Assembly: GCA_024226555.1 (NCBI GenBank)
Contig: JAAELO010000521.1
Location: forward strand, 1-44,320
Direction: 5' to 3'
DNA from: Desulfobacterales bacterium
GTDB taxonomy: Bacteria; Desulfobacterota; Desulfobacteria; Desulfobacterales; JAAELO01
Length of the DNA stretch: 44,320 bases
In this document: piece after piece, positions 24,348-32,897 of the stretch
How positions within the stretch are numbered: the stretch's first letter is position 1
Layout of the letters: the number at the start of each line of letters is the position of its first letter
Position numbers and translations under genes: made by a program
Notes under the pieces: generated by a model
What the model was told of the DNA's origin: nothing
Databases searched by the model: none
Seen by the model: the letters and a program-made list of their open reading frames with translations, nothing else

Positions 24348-24565
24348 CGCTTTTAGAACCTTCTCATACGTCAAGTATTTTGCCAATTTTTCCCCCAATC
24401 CAATTATTATCAGTGTTGGCGGTAAACCTCATGAATCTGGTATGACCGAACAATCGCATACATATAGATTATCGAATTTCGTCATTAGGTTAGAATCTGC
24501 AATATGACCAATCTTTGCAAGCTTGCCTTTTTTTTCAAATGTTCGATATTCTAAAATAGTATAGT
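24345..24565 (-). pseudogene. C-terminal remnant of a GMC oxidoreductase
   Basis: The minus strand reads KFDNLYVCDCSVIPDS, then TGA, then in the same frame GLPPTLIIIGLGEKLAKYL. GMC flavoproteins end with NLYVxDxSVxP followed by a W/G-containing GLPPTL and a helix LGxRLAKxL, so the TGA replaces an expected tryptophan (TGG). The 5' side is cut off by MITE copy 8 at 24566, and no flavin-binding N-terminus exists in the window. The remnant is unmistakable as family but certainly non-functional. Confidence 0.75.
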
Positions 24566-24694
24566 GGGAACCTCTAATAATTAGAATTTTTGATGAAATA
24601 CAAGGCATGACCAAAAATAACGAACCGATTTTACAACAGTTTTTTTTGGTAATAACGAAGTATTTCGCAAAAAGAGCAGTTATTAGAGATTCCC
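24566..24694 (+). mobile_element. MITE-like element copy 8 (129 bp, complete)
   Basis: GGGAACCTCTAATAATTAGA and GTTATTAGAGATTCCC are the ends. The inner segments TTTTTGATGAAATAC and GTATTTCGCAAAAAG also pair, as do CCAAAAA and TTTTTTGG, so the whole unit is one long imperfect palindrome. It marks the truncation point of the GMC remnant. Confidence 0.85.
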
Positions 24695-24728
24695 TTTAGT
24701 AAAAACAGGTATTATGTGAAGCATACAA

Positions 24729-25340
24729 CTATTTTGAAAGTAATATAATAGATTCTTCCATCTCTTTTTTACTCAATAGGACAGGTTTTCCAAACGTATT
24801 TGATATGCTATATGCCTTACATAACTCTTCAAGCTCAACAGTAAGCGAATAAACTTCTTCAGCAGTTTCACCTGTTATTATAGCCCCATGATTTGCCAAT
24901 AAACACGCCTTTCTGTTACCAAGCGCCGTAACAGTATTTTCCGATAATTCTTTAGATCCAAATGTTGCATATTGAGAACAGTTTATTGTATCTCCTCCAA
25001 AAGCTGCGACCATGAAATGGAAAGGTGGAATATCAATCCGGCAACAGGAAATAGCAGTTGCATATGGCGAATGCACATGAACAATGAATTGATTGATCTT
25101 GTTACTCTCATAAACAGATTTATGAATCTGCCATTCCCGTGAAGGTTTTTTTTCTGTAATATCTTCATTGCTTTCGATCACTACAATATCAGACTCATTT
25201 ATATCAAGTAAATCTTTACCACTGGGTGTTATATAGATTATACCATCTTTGAAAGCACTCACATTTCCACCGGCTTTAGAAACGCCACTCAGCCTTATTT
25301 TTCTTGCAATATTCACGACATCACTTTGAATTGAACCCAT
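24729..25340 (-). CDS. Class II aldolase/adducin family protein, 203 aa
   Basis: A zinc-dependent aldolase fold similar to L-fuculose-phosphate and ribulose-phosphate aldolases. Catalytic glutamate is in PSREWQIH (Glu69), zinc ligands in VHVHSPYATA (His88, His90) and ANHGAI (His151); GGNVSAFKDGIIYITPSG is the phosphate-binding N-terminus. Length is standard. GGGAG lies about 14 bases before the ATG, which is further than usual. No sugar-phosphate gene is nearby, so the substrate is unknown; fuculose-, ribulose- or methylthioribulose-phosphate-type substrates are possible. It appears monocistronic. Confidence 0.85.
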   Translation of the reverse strand: MGSIQSDVVNIARKIRLSGVSKAGGNVSAFKDGIIYITPSGKDLLDINESDIVVIESNEDITEKKPSREWQIHKSVYESNKINQFIVHVHSPYATAISCCRIDIPPFHFMVAAFGGDTINCSQYATFGSKELSENTVTALGNRKACLLANHGAIITGETAEEVYSLTVELEELCKAYSISNTFGKPVLLSKKEMEESIILLSK

Positions 25341-25475
25341 AAAAATATTATACTCCCTTTGTTTTGATCTTACATTTCAAGCGTACTCTAAGAAGCAAAA
25401 TCGTTAAAAGCCTTACTTATTTGGCATGGTTCCATGATGAACATTTATAATTCCTAAAATTGTTAATGGCAATAT

Positions 25476-25904
25476 TTATGTCCCGGTATTAGCTATCAAA
25501 TGATTTATCGCTGCTTTTTTAATTAATCCATACTTATTATTTTTATTATTCCAATCGTTAAACAGCTCTTCGTCAGACACAAATATTTCATAGCTTATAT
25601 TTTCATAAACTGCACCAGCTTCAATCCTTATTTTACTTTGCTCACGGCCACCCTTGATGAATACAGATTTGCAGGAACAGGCTTTAATATCATCTATAGC
25701 TCTGCTAAAAACAATTGAATCGCAGTTAAAACAGTGTAGTGCATTAACCACATTGGGCTTTCTTAATGGGCAGTGCTGAAATTTACACCCAGAGTTCGTA
25801 TTCTTCTTTTCATTACATTTAGCCTCTTTTGGAGGATTAAATTTGTGATCAGGATCTTCCCAGATTCCGATAAAGAATTTGCAACCTTTTCCAAAATATA
25901 CCAT
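25476..25904 (-). CDS. Cysteine-rich zinc-ribbon-like hypothetical protein, 142 aa
   Basis: Eight cysteines are arranged as a loose N-terminal group (Cys8, 30, 40, 45) and a ribbon LHCFNCDSIVFSRAIDDIKA, then CSCKSVFIKGG (Cys58, 61, 76, 78). The C-x-x-C...D-x-x-x-C-x-C...I-x-GG pattern resembles a family I recall as DUF7695 (uncertain). The C-terminal part is helical (LFNDWNNKNNKYGLIKKAA). I chose ATG 25904 since AGGAG precedes it; the frame extends 22 codons further with no site. Zinc binding is an inference from cysteine spacing. Function unknown. Confidence 0.65.
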   Translation of the reverse strand: MVYFGKGCKFFIGIWEDPDHKFNPPKEAKCNEKKNTNSGCKFQHCPLRKPNVVNALHCFNCDSIVFSRAIDDIKACSCKSVFIKGGREQSKIRIEAGAVYENISYEIFVSDEELFNDWNNKNNKYGLIKKAAINHLIANTGT

Positions 25905-26001
25905 CTGATTACTCCTTTTTTCTCTCAATATTTTTTTATAGTAACATATGGATGTGTCAAATAAGGTCACAACTTAAAAAATGATAAAATATAGAGACAT
26001 A

Positions 26002-26054
26002 GGGAATATAAAATAATTGTATTTTGACCAGAATTCTAATTTTTATAAATTCCC
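26002..26054. mobile_element. MITE remnant copy 9 (53 bp)
   Basis: GGGAATATAAAATAATTGTA and AATTCTAATTTTTATAAATT followed by CCC are degenerate ends with the core lost. It lies in the 424-bp gap between the zinc-ribbon gene and the next plus-strand gene; the rest of that gap shows no gene. Confidence 0.5.
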
Positions 26055-26328
26055 TATAGTAAGTAATAGCGAATAAGAATCAAGCCTGCTTTTGTTTTAC
26101 GACTAACCCATTAATTTGTTCATTAACATTAGGGAATAATTTTGATGCAAATTCACTTGCTCAAAAAGTTGATAAACCGATGTATGAAGCAAAAAAAGAG
26201 TCGTATTTAATTTTTCAATAAGACAAAACGTAATGATATTTAAAGTTCATTGTTTACCCGATTAATTATGCATGTTATCTTTTTTAAAATTAAAAAATTC
26301 AAATCCTTTACATTTTATAGGAGAAACA

Positions 26329-26985
26329 ATGAAAAATAAAAAAATCTGGTTTTTACTTTCTGCGGTAGTAATATTAATTTTAGTGGCAGGAGTTGTTTGG
26401 TTTTTAGATAAAAAAGATCTTGTAGAAGAGAAAAGCGAAATGTTATATTATCAGAGCTCTTTTGGTTTTACATCTAAACTCTCGAAAAACTGGTTGATAT
26501 TAACAAAAGACCAAGTGATGAATAATCCGAATCTATTAGATTTTGATAATAAATCGATTAACAGAATAAACCCTGCTTTACTAGAACAGATTAAAACCAA
26601 AATCATGTCCGGTAGAACAGAATTAATGTATAGTACAAAAGGGTCAGGTGGTTTTGGTGAGAATATAAATATTATGGTTACAATGGGTAATCTGGTTAAG
26701 AAAAAACAGGAAAATCAATTATGTACTCAAATGCCGGTAGAATTTGGTAAGATGTTTGGTAGAAAAATTAAATTCTATAAATGTGGAATTAAATATGTAG
26801 GAAAAAGAAAGGTTTTATATCTGGACTTTGAAGGTGTTGTGCCAGGTACAAGGTCTGCTCAATATCAGTTTCAGGTAGCTCCAAGAAAACTAGTCATTGC
26901 AACATTAACCTGTAAAGAATCAAGCTATAAAAAACTAAATAAAGAGTTTGATGATTTTATCAAAAATGTAAAACTGGATAAATAA
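26329..26985 (+). CDS. Membrane-anchored protein with a DcrB/PsbP-like domain, 218 aa
   Basis: One N-terminal membrane segment (about residues 6-25, WFLLSAVVILILVAGVVWFL) after a positively charged MKNKKI start suggests an anchored protein with a periplasmic or outer domain. The rest (YYQSSFGFTSKLSKNWLILT, a later GKRKVLYLDFEG, and a final FDDFIKNVK helix) resembles the Mog1/PsbP/DcrB fold used by small surface proteins. I recognise the fold only from pattern, so the family call is tentative. ATG 26329 was chosen because AGGAG lies 6 bases upstream; the frame is open 19 codons back. Not obviously in an operon with the next gene (130-bp gap). Confidence 0.6.
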   Translation: MKNKKIWFLLSAVVILILVAGVVWFLDKKDLVEEKSEMLYYQSSFGFTSKLSKNWLILTKDQVMNNPNLLDFDNKSINRINPALLEQIKTKIMSGRTELMYSTKGSGGFGENINIMVTMGNLVKKKQENQLCTQMPVEFGKMFGRKIKFYKCGIKYVGKRKVLYLDFEGVVPGTRSAQYQFQVAPRKLVIATLTCKESSYKKLNKEFDDFIKNVKLDK

Positions 26986-27115
26986 CTAAGTTTAGGGGGT
27001 CTAATCTTAGATTCTAAGAAAGCCGGATAAAATGCCATCTATGTTTGAAGGGTTTTATTTCTGATTGATCATAAATTCCTTCCAACGATAAAGAGCTTCT
27101 ACAGGAATAGCTTAA

Positions 27116-28192
27116 ATGAGAAAAGCGCTAAAAATAGTAACCGTAATATTATTGTTAATACCATCCCTGGCTTTTTCCTGTTCAACCTTCAGCTTTACAG
27201 ATAACGGTAAAATATTGTTTGGTAGAAGTTATGACTGGAATATTGGTTACGGTTATCTGATAAAAAATAACAGGAATATCAGGAAGACAACTTATCTGCC
27301 CTATGTGGAAAAAAGAGCTGTCTGGACTTCAAAATATGGAAGTATTACCTTTAATCAATATGGCAGAGAATATCCAATTGGTGGTATGAACGAAAAGGGC
27401 CTTGTAGTAGAAGTTATGGTGCTTCGAAGTTCAAAATATCCTCCAAAAGATATGAGGCCGGCTGTAAGTGAATTGGGTTATGTTCAATATCAACTGGATA
27501 CTTCAGCTTCAATTGAAGATGTTATAGATAGTGATAAAAAAGTTCGATTATCAAACAGATCTTTTGCAGGGATTCACTACCTGATTTCTGATTCAACAGG
27601 TAAAACCATAGCCGTTGAATTTCTTAATGGAAAAAGAGTAGTTCATTCAGGAAGCGGATTACCTTATAAATGCTTAACAAATAATACATATCAGGAGTCT
27701 CTCAAATACCTTAAAAATTTCGAAGGTTTTTCAGGAGATAAAAAAATTGATGACAGATACCATCTTTCAGCTCATTCACTAAACAGATTTGCCATTATTG
27801 CTGATATCATTAAGCACAGAAAAAAAACTGTATCGGTAAGTAATTCATTTGAAATTCTTGATAAAGTTAAAGATGATAGAAGATCTCAGTTTCAGATAGT
27901 ATATGATATTAAGGAAATGCGAATACATTTCAGGTCCTTAAAAGCTAAATCCATAAAACAGGTAGATCTTGCAAAATTTGATTTTGCCTGTAACTTCCCT
28001 GTTAAAATGTTTAATATAAATACTCCACGTAAAGGAGATATTTCAAACAGATTTAAGTTATATAATTCTAAACTGAACAGGGATCTTGTCATAAAAGCTT
28101 ATGTTGATTCAGCTATTAAGCTGCCTGTTGAAGAGTTGCTTAAAATAGCTGCTTTTCCGGAAACATTTAAGTGTAGGACCTCTAAAAATTAG
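27116..28192 (+). CDS. Exported Ntn-hydrolase, choloylglycine/linear amide C-N hydrolase family, 358 aa
   Basis: A signal peptide (MRKALKIVTVILLLIPSLAF) is followed by CSTFSFTDNGKILFGRSYDW. Cys22, exposed by cleavage after Ser21, would be the N-terminal nucleophile; FGRSYDWNIG and GGMNEKGLVVE are family signatures, and LTNNTYQESLKYL follows the usual Asn pattern. Such enzymes cut C-N bonds in bile salts, penicillin V or N-acyl homoserine lactones; the substrate here is unknown. AGGA lies 9 bases before the ATG. The last five residues (RTSKN) and the stop come from MITE copy 10, so the original C-terminus has been replaced, probably harmlessly. Confidence 0.85.
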   Translation: MRKALKIVTVILLLIPSLAFSCSTFSFTDNGKILFGRSYDWNIGYGYLIKNNRNIRKTTYLPYVEKRAVWTSKYGSITFNQYGREYPIGGMNEKGLVVEVMVLRSSKYPPKDMRPAVSELGYVQYQLDTSASIEDVIDSDKKVRLSNRSFAGIHYLISDSTGKTIAVEFLNGKRVVHSGSGLPYKCLTNNTYQESLKYLKNFEGFSGDKKIDDRYHLSAHSLNRFAIIADIIKHRKKTVSVSNSFEILDKVKDDRRSQFQIVYDIKEMRIHFRSLKAKSIKQVDLAKFDFACNFPVKMFNINTPRKGDISNRFKLYNSKLNRDLVIKAYVDSAIKLPVEELLKIAAFPETFKCRTSKN

Positions 28193-28304
28193 AGATTTTT
28201 GATAAAATACAAGGATGGACAAAAAATAACGAGCTGGTTTTAAAACAGTTTTTTTTTGGAGATAACGAAGTATTTTGCAATAAAGAGCAATTTTTAGCGG
28301 TCCC
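28175..28304 (+). mobile_element. MITE-like element copy 10 (130 bp, complete)
   Basis: AGGACCTCTAAAAATTAGAG and AATTTTTAGCGGTCCC are the ends; the core ACGAGCTGGTTTTAAAACAG and GAAGTATTTTGCAATAAAGA match copies 8 and 14. It overlaps the last six codons of the amidohydrolase gene in sense orientation. Confidence 0.85.
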
Positions 28305-28353
28305 TTGTAATAAATAAAAGAAGAGCTCTTTAAGTTCCCTCAAAGTAAAATTA

Positions 28354-30945
28354 TCAGGGTTGCATGTTTTTAACAACAATAGCCTCTTTTACAGTATCCT
28401 GAATCCTGTTAATCTCATTTTGATCTGTTATTTTTCCTGACAAACCTCGTATGTAAAATACATCCACAATACGGTCAATTTTTGTTGCTATCTTGGCTAT
28501 TCTTATATCAACAGAAAGTTTGTTAAGTGTGTCCGTTATTATATATAGCAATCCTGGAAAATCATATGCAAATACTTCCAGTACTGAGAAGAAACCTGAG
28601 GAATCATTATCTATTCTGACTTTAATTTCACTTTTGTTCTGAATTGGAAAAGCATCAAGCGATAAGTTATTCAGAACAGAAAAATCAAAGTCAGATCCTT
28701 CAATCAGTGACCTCTCAATGCTTTTTTGAATACTATCCCAACTCCCCTCATTCATATTCAGATCAGACCTAAGTGTGAAAACATCCATGGCAATATCATT
28801 TGCCCATGAGTAAACTCTTGCGTCCAAAATATCCAATCCGTTTATTGTGAATACTCCGGATAGTTTTGAAAAAAGACCCTCAGATTCTTTAGCACAAATT
28901 GTTACAACACTTGTGTTATCTCCGATATCTTCAACCTTTATTTTATAAAGGTTTTCTTCAAGGGTTTTATAAAGTTTGATATGTTTGATAATATCCTCAA
29001 GGGGGGTGTAAAGGTGGTATCGTGGAGACATATTTTCAAAAATATTTTCAAGTTCAGTTTTACTTATTTCAAGATTTGCTTTAAAAATCTTCTCTTTTTT
29101 GGTTTCAAACTCTTTTTCAGCATATTTCGAAGTTAGTTCTCCTCTTTCAAACATTCTGTATATTTTGAAGAAGAGTTCATCTAACAATCTTTTGGTCCAG
29201 TCATTCCAGGCTTTGGGCCCTGTGGCAATCGAGTCTGCAACTGTAAGAAGGTAGAGCATCTTAAGTTTTTTAACATTCTTGACTTTTTTTGCACATTTCA
29301 GAATAACTTTTTCATCACCAAGGTCTCGTCTTGTGGCTGTTTTAACAAGAAAAAGATGTTCTCTTATCAGGAAGGTTATAAGTTCAATATTTTCCTCTTT
29401 CATACCTGTTTTTTTAAAAAACTCGCTTGCTATTTCAGAACCTGCTTCAGCGTGGGCTGTATTGGAAACACCCTTACCAACATCATGAAGAAGTGCAGCC
29501 CAGAGTAATATTTTTTTGCTTTTTATCTCTTTATATATTTCACCAGGCAGAGAATCAAGTTTCCCTTTTGAGGCTTCATGGACAAACTGCTTTATAGTGT
29601 AAACAACTTTCAAAGAATGCTTATCAACAGGATAGATATGGTACTGATTGTATTGAATTCTGTTTATAATTTTGTTGAATGCAGGAATCAGTTGCTGGAG
29701 CAAACCAGTATTAAGCATTTCATTTAAAACATTAAATATTGAAGGGGAGTTTGTTAATATATTTTCAAAGATTTTAACGTTGTCTCCCAAAAATTTTTTG
29801 TTACCAAAATTTTTACAAAGATGAGCATTTTCTTTAACAGCTCTTTTTGTTTCAAAGTTAAGAGGAATTTTTAATCTTGAGCTCTCATGGAATATTGTTA
29901 ATAATAAGCATGGGTTTTTATCAACAACGTCAGTTTTTTTAAAGGATAACATCCTTCTTTTTATAACAATATCTTTACTTTTGGGTTTTTTCAAAATGTC
30001 ACTACTGAGTTCTATCTTTTTTCTTCTTCCAAGGTCTGAGATATACATCAGGTAATACTGTTTTATAAGGTCCATATGGGAGTGTATCTCCCTTAAAAAT
30101 CTTTCAACCGGTGTTTGATTATCTTTTTTTCTGAAGTTGAAAGATTTGGCAAGTTCCTGTTGATACTCAAAATAGAGCTGATCATATTTTCTATTTGCAA
30201 GGAGATGCAGGCTGTTTCTAACAGAAAATATAAAATTCAGTGATCTCTCAAATTCATCAAGTTCCTCAATTGAGAGATATCCGGTCTCTACAAAATCTTC
30301 TTTTGTTTTAATTCCATCTTTAATTTTAGCTATCCAAAGTATGGAGTGGTAGTCCCTTAAAGAACCCAGGCCATCTTTTAAGTGTGGTTCAAGGAGGTAT
30401 GTGGAATCACCAAATCGATCATGTCTGTTTTCATTAATATTTATAAGCTTTTTGATAACATCTGACTTGGATTTTAGTACTTTTTTCTGGAATTTTTCTA
30501 TGAAATTAAAATGGATGGATGACATTCCACAAATAAAGCGTTGATCTAAAAGAGATGTTAAAACCTCTATATCTTCTTTTGAAAGGGATATGCATTCATT
30601 AATAGTTCTGATTGCATAACCAACTTCAAAACCGATGTCCCATAGTGGATATATAAACTCTTTTACAAGTTCATTTGCCTCATCCGGGATTTTTTTTTCA
30701 AAAAGAAAAAGAACATCAATATCTGAATAAAAAAATTGCTCACCTCTGCCATAACCACCAAGAGCTATTATTGAGAAAGGATTTTTTGTGCTAAGAGATG
30801 GTCCAACAGCACTTTTTACATAACTCTCAAAAAAGTATTCATCAATATAAGTTGTTGAAAGTTCGAGAGATGAACCATTATTTTCTTTTTTAAATAGTTC
30901 TATTAACTCTCCTCTTTTTTGATCAAGGATAGATGCTGGTGTCAT
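28354..30945 (-). CDS. glnD: [Protein-PII] uridylyltransferase / uridylyl-removing enzyme GlnD, 863 aa
   Basis: GlnD senses glutamine and controls PII signalling by adding or removing UMP. The nucleotidyltransferase motif GGYGRGEQFFYSDID is at residues 63-77. A GlnD-type linker domain follows, then an HD domain with LLHDVGKGVSNTAHAEAG (about residue 490) for UMP removal. Two C-terminal ACT domains (LFSKLSGVFTINGLDILDAR and LLYIITDTLNKLSVDIRIAK) bind glutamine. Length fits the family (850-900). It starts at ATG 30945 with a weak GAGAG site. It lies opposite the glutamate synthase operon, a sensible nitrogen-control pairing, although glnB and glnA are not in the window. Confidence 0.93.
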   Translation of the reverse strand: MTPASILDQKRGELIELFKKENNGSSLELSTTYIDEYFFESYVKSAVGPSLSTKNPFSIIALGGYGRGEQFFYSDIDVLFLFEKKIPDEANELVKEFIYPLWDIGFEVGYAIRTINECISLSKEDIEVLTSLLDQRFICGMSSIHFNFIEKFQKKVLKSKSDVIKKLININENRHDRFGDSTYLLEPHLKDGLGSLRDYHSILWIAKIKDGIKTKEDFVETGYLSIEELDEFERSLNFIFSVRNSLHLLANRKYDQLYFEYQQELAKSFNFRKKDNQTPVERFLREIHSHMDLIKQYYLMYISDLGRRKKIELSSDILKKPKSKDIVIKRRMLSFKKTDVVDKNPCLLLTIFHESSRLKIPLNFETKRAVKENAHLCKNFGNKKFLGDNVKIFENILTNSPSIFNVLNEMLNTGLLQQLIPAFNKIINRIQYNQYHIYPVDKHSLKVVYTIKQFVHEASKGKLDSLPGEIYKEIKSKKILLWAALLHDVGKGVSNTAHAEAGSEIASEFFKKTGMKEENIELITFLIREHLFLVKTATRRDLGDEKVILKCAKKVKNVKKLKMLYLLTVADSIATGPKAWNDWTKRLLDELFFKIYRMFERGELTSKYAEKEFETKKEKIFKANLEISKTELENIFENMSPRYHLYTPLEDIIKHIKLYKTLEENLYKIKVEDIGDNTSVVTICAKESEGLFSKLSGVFTINGLDILDARVYSWANDIAMDVFTLRSDLNMNEGSWDSIQKSIERSLIEGSDFDFSVLNNLSLDAFPIQNKSEIKVRIDNDSSGFFSVLEVFAYDFPGLLYIITDTLNKLSVDIRIAKIATKIDRIVDVFYIRGLSGKITDQNEINRIQDTVKEAIVVKNMQP

Positions 30946-30990
30946 TTAATAACTCTCTAATTTAAATTTTCTGTAGTTTTTCTTTCAGTA

Positions 30991-31075
30991 GGAAATCTCT
31001 AATAACTATAAAGCAAAAGGCTTTTATAAACTTTAAGCCTTGTATCAATCAAAAATCTATTTATTAAAGGTTCCC
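30991..31075. mobile_element. Deleted MITE copy 11 (85 bp)
   Basis: GGAAATCTCTAATAACTATA and ATTTATTAAAGGTTCCC are the ends, with an internal GCTTTTATAAACTTTAAGCC hairpin. The normal core is missing. It lies just upstream of glnD and could affect its promoter. Confidence 0.65.
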
Positions 31076-31082
31076 GGTATAT

Positions 31083-31766
31083 TCTGAATCTGTTTATATA
31101 TCAAAGCAATTTCAATACCAAAAGAATTTTATACATAAACAGCAGGCTTACAATATTTTCTTTTTAAGATAATACAATATTGTAAAAAAGTGGGTGGTGT
31201 GAATTACAAATATGTAACATTAATTAATGTAATTGTTAAGGATTGATTAGCCGGGTTGATAAAAATGTTTTTGTATTTATAGACAGCACGCTTTTGCAGG
31301 CTTATACAGGTTTCTAAATACATAATCAAAATAGGGTTAATAATTAAAATTTAATATAATATCTTTAAGACTTATTAGGCAATATTATAAAATAATAATA
31401 AATTGGGTCTATCATTGATAAGTAGCTTTAATAGATGAAGTATGCAAAAATCAACTCCACTTGTTACAAAAATGTACCGGGTTTTTAACAGATACAAATA
31501 AAGTTTAATATAATTAACACAATATTAATTTATAAATAAAAATATTTTTTTTCATACCATCATTTTTAGGGGTTTACATCTATAAGCTACCAAATCATTA
31601 ATTTGTCGGCACCAGTTTTGCAACAATAGACACTCACCCAAATTAAATGTTGTTAATTTGCAGATATTTTTCAGAAATATATATTACATATGTGTAATAT
31701 AATTTGACCGGATTTGAAATAAATATACAGGTAAAACCGGCAATTTTCAATATAGAAGGAGTTTTT
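31083..31766 (+). promoter_or_regulatory. Long AT-rich regulatory region before the glutamate synthase operon
   Basis: Almost 700 bases without a gene. TATAAT (31698-31703) lies just after the perfect dyad ATTACATATGTGTAAT (31683-31698) and has no good -35 element, which suits an activated promoter. A second TTACA-N4-TGTAC dyad is at 31464-31477, and a palindrome ACATTAATTAATGT lies near 31217. A ribosome binding site AGAAGGAG precedes the first gene. The regulator is unknown; nitrogen control is a guess. Confidence 0.4.
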
Positions 31767-32897
31767 ATGTGCCGCTTATTTGCATTTACAAGTGAAGAAC
31801 CATTATCACCGATTCATGCCCTGGAAGCATTGGATGTTATGCGTGAAGGACATGATGGTTCTGGTGTTGGTCTTTTTATGAGAGACCTGGGAGGTCCTTT
31901 TGAGGATTTAAAGGATTGTCCTGTACTATCAGGAATTTTTACAGAAGAGGGACTTCGAAGACTTGACCTTTTCTTAATGGATTTAGGCTTTATGACTAAA
32001 TTTAAAATGTCCATCCGCGTTCCGAAAACACCACCTGAAGGTATTCCGGAACGACATATCTATCTTATCAGAGCATACGAATGCCCAAGATCGTGGGACG
32101 ACCTTCCACAGGAAGAAAAAGATAGAAAACTTCTTGAGATCAGGCTTCAGATTAGAAAAATGGGTGAAGAGAAAAACGATATGATAGTTTTCTCATTCTG
32201 GCCTGACGTTATAATGATTAAAGAGATTGGTGACCCAATGGAAGTTGCCAACTACCTGAAACTCGGAAGAGACGATCTAAAAGCAAGAATAATCATGGCA
32301 CAGGGTAGACAAAATACAAACTATGGTATCAATCTGTATGCTTGTCATCCATTTTTCCTTGAAGGTTTTGCAACAATGACCAATGGAGAAAACACAGCTT
32401 TTGAACCTATTAAGGATTATCTTCTGTCAAGAGGAATTACAGGTTATCAGGGATATCAGTCAGACTCTGAAGTTTTTGCACACATTCTTCATTACACTTT
32501 TAATACACTTGGTTTAGGACTTGAGGCTTATAAACATATTTTGACTCCTCTACAGGAAGATAAGCTTGGTGAGCACCCAAATGAAGACTTTTTAAGACAA
32601 CTTAAAATGACATGCCGCAGATTAATTATTGATGGACCAAATTGCGTAATTGGATGTCTTCCGGACAACAGACTTTTTATGGTTCAGGACAGAAAGAAAT
32701 TAAGACCCGGAATTGTAGGTGGAAAGCCAGGACTTTATGCATTCTCATCTGAGCTATGTGGCCTGGATGCATTTATACCGGATAGAGATAAAACTAAAGA
32801 TTTTCAACCAATGCACCTTGATACAGCTATTGTAAATCCAGATCGCCAGGAGGTTATAACATGTCGTCAAACACAAAAATTACCCCTTCCTCATTAA
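31767..32897 (+). CDS. Glutamate synthase glutaminase subunit (class II amidotransferase), 376 aa
   Basis: The first of three genes for a split, archaeal-type glutamate synthase. Class II amidotransferases use Cys2 after removal of Met1; here MCRLFAFTSEEP follows ATG 31767, with GAAGGAG 6 bases upstream, so the longer reading from 31704 is rejected. REGHDGSGVGLF matches the usual D-G-x-G substrate motif, and TNGENTAFEPIKDYL is the glutamine-binding region. It would release ammonia from glutamine for the FMN subunit. It overlaps the next gene by 37 bases, indicating tight coupling. Confidence 0.88.
   Translation: MCRLFAFTSEEPLSPIHALEALDVMREGHDGSGVGLFMRDLGGPFEDLKDCPVLSGIFTEEGLRRLDLFLMDLGFMTKFKMSIRVPKTPPEGIPERHIYLIRAYECPRSWDDLPQEEKDRKLLEIRLQIRKMGEEKNDMIVFSFWPDVIMIKEIGDPMEVANYLKLGRDDLKARIIMAQGRQNTNYGINLYACHPFFLEGFATMTNGENTAFEPIKDYLLSRGITGYQGYQSDSEVFAHILHYTFNTLGLGLEAYKHILTPLQEDKLGEHPNEDFLRQLKMTCRRLIIDGPNCVIGCLPDNRLFMVQDRKKLRPGIVGGKPGLYAFSSELCGLDAFIPDRDKTKDFQPMHLDTAIVNPDRQEVITCRQTQKLPLPH

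Noticed and set aside
24429-24431. TGA in the GMC remnant as selenocysteine or tryptophan recoding
   Set aside because: The gene has no N-terminal half, no SECIS-like hairpin was seen, and other genes in the window use TGG for tryptophan normally.
24429-24614. 61-codon ORF as an intact gene
   Set aside because: Its start is inside MITE copy 8 and its body is the tail of a GMC oxidoreductase ending at an internal nonsense codon.
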